NCBI GenBank assembly: GCA_900547965.1
Contig: URJE01000043.1
Location: 1-13,438 of the forward strand
Source of the DNA: an uncultured Eggerthella sp.
GTDB taxonomy: Bacteria; Actinomycetota; Coriobacteriia; Coriobacteriales; Eggerthellaceae
Direction of reading: 5' to 3'
DNA length: 13,438 nt
Positions 13,131 through 13,438 of the stretch are shown here, in pieces; the first letter of the stretch is position 1; every line of letters begins with the position of its first letter. A program made the translations under genes and the position numbers. The notes under the pieces are model-generated. The model had not been told where the DNA came from. It did not search any database and saw only the letters and a program-made list of their open reading frames with translations.

Positions 13131-13158
13131 ATGCCCAAAATGCGAGCAGTATTCCTGA
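13114..13158 (+). pseudogene. Tiny CxxC reading frame with a strong ribosome-binding site (probable gene remnant)
   Basis: ATG 13114 opens a 14-codon frame (MSKILECPKCEQYS) ending at TGA 13156-13158. A strong ribosome-binding site AAGGAGGGG (13096-13104) lies 9 nt upstream, yet the peptide is too short to fold. It looks like the first CxxC half of a zinc-ribbon protein cut by a stop. A second CxxC fragment (LNCQQCEEIENG) can be read in another frame from GTG 13247 to TAG 13322-13324. Remnant status is inferred. Confidence 0.25.
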
Positions 13159-13358
13159 ATAAGCTAAGAATTGGGCTAGCTCCCAAAGCGGTCGAACTGG
13201 GAGGATTCGAAATCGAAAACATGTTTAGAAGAGGCGTTCGAGTTCAGTGAGGAAGCTCAATTGCCAACAATGTGAAGAAATTGAGAACGGTCAAAACGCT
13301 ATGACCTGGGGCTATTCAAAATAGTTGCCGATCGATCGAAATAAATCGGCGAAAACGC
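13131..13358. other. Gene-poor, AT-richer tail
   Basis: No frame longer than about 36 codons is supported. Potential stems are TTGGG/CCCAA (13171-13186), CTATT/AATAG (13312-13324) and GCCGAT/ATCGGC (13327-13332 with 13345-13350). The higher AT content and frequent stops contrast with the coding part of the window and suggest decayed or recently acquired DNA. Confidence 0.4.
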
Positions 13359-13386
13359 TTGCAAAGCGCCCAGGACGGGGTATTAT
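13359..13386 (+). promoter_or_regulatory. Candidate promoter near the right edge
   Basis: A -35-like TTGCAA (13359-13364, 4 of 6), a 16-bp spacer and a -10 TATTAT (13381-13386, 5 of 6) are seen. Transcription would start near 13392. What it transcribes is mostly outside the window. Confidence 0.5.
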
Positions 13387-13391
13387 AGCTA

Positions 13392-13438
13392 AGCCTTCTG
13401 ACGAGGGGGCGCCCGGGAAGGGCGGCACCGAGTCGGCG
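13392..13438 (+). ncRNA. Start of a structured, apparently non-coding transcript, truncated by the window
   Basis: Downstream of the promoter candidate there is no start codon with a ribosome-binding site. A hairpin CGCCC-GGGAA-GGGCG (13410-13424) is followed directly by GGCACCGAGTCGG (13424-13436), which can form CCG-AGT-CGG. This 13-mer also ends many streptococcal-type tracrRNAs, and AGGGCGGCACCG is near the T-box motif AGGGTGGNACCG. Neither identity can be settled in 47 bases. It could also be the leader of an unseen gene. Confidence 0.3.

Noticed and set aside
13190..13220. tRNA T-arm-like sequence GGATTCGAAATC
   Set aside because: The flanking bases do not form a T stem, and no acceptor, anticodon or D arm can be built around it.

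Overview
The window looks like a chromosomal segment of an actinobacterium, most likely class Coriobacteriia (Eggerthellaceae-like). I infer this from the gene order dnaK-grpE-dnaJ-hspR-clpB with a MerR-type HspR repressor, which is an actinobacterial arrangement, and from the moderate-to-high GC and overall protein character. No rRNA or other phylogenetic marker is present, so the genus is not claimed. All supported genes lie on the + strand.

Left part (1-970): a short imperfect tandem repeat tract (24-160, possibly entering from the left), a 51-aa zinc-ribbon protein of the DUF5679 type (398-553) with its own terminator, then about 700 bases without a convincing gene. That stretch holds a long inverted repeat (705-749), two related candidate HspR operators (810-830 and 932-952), and a near-consensus sigma-70-type promoter (933-961) for dnaK.

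Centre (970-8255): the heat-shock cluster. A roughly 300-nt structured dnaK leader is followed by dnaK, grpE, a 276-nt spacer with a strong hairpin, dnaJ (a class B J-protein without the zinc domain), hspR (overlapping dnaJ) and clpB, closed by a textbook terminator. DnaK/DnaJ/GrpE refold proteins and hand aggregates to the ClpB disaggregase. HspR, probably with DnaK as co-repressor as in Streptomyces, would close the feedback loop at the operators upstream of dnaK.

Right part (8256-12935): three single-gene units that could form an amino-acid/2-oxo-acid/2-hydroxy-acid route. They are an AGCS Na+:alanine/glycine symporter behind a highly structured leader, a PLP fold-type IV D-amino-acid aminotransferase, and a GlcD-type FAD-linked 2-hydroxyacid dehydrogenase. 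Each is separated from the next by hairpins or promoter-like sequence.

Tail (12936-13438): AT-richer, stop-rich DNA with only tiny Cys-containing reading frames, probably decayed or mobile-element-derived. At the very edge there is a promoter followed by a structured, apparently non-coding sequence cut off by the window. Its last bases resemble both the 3' hairpin of type II-A tracrRNAs and a T-box motif, and this is the least explained signal here.
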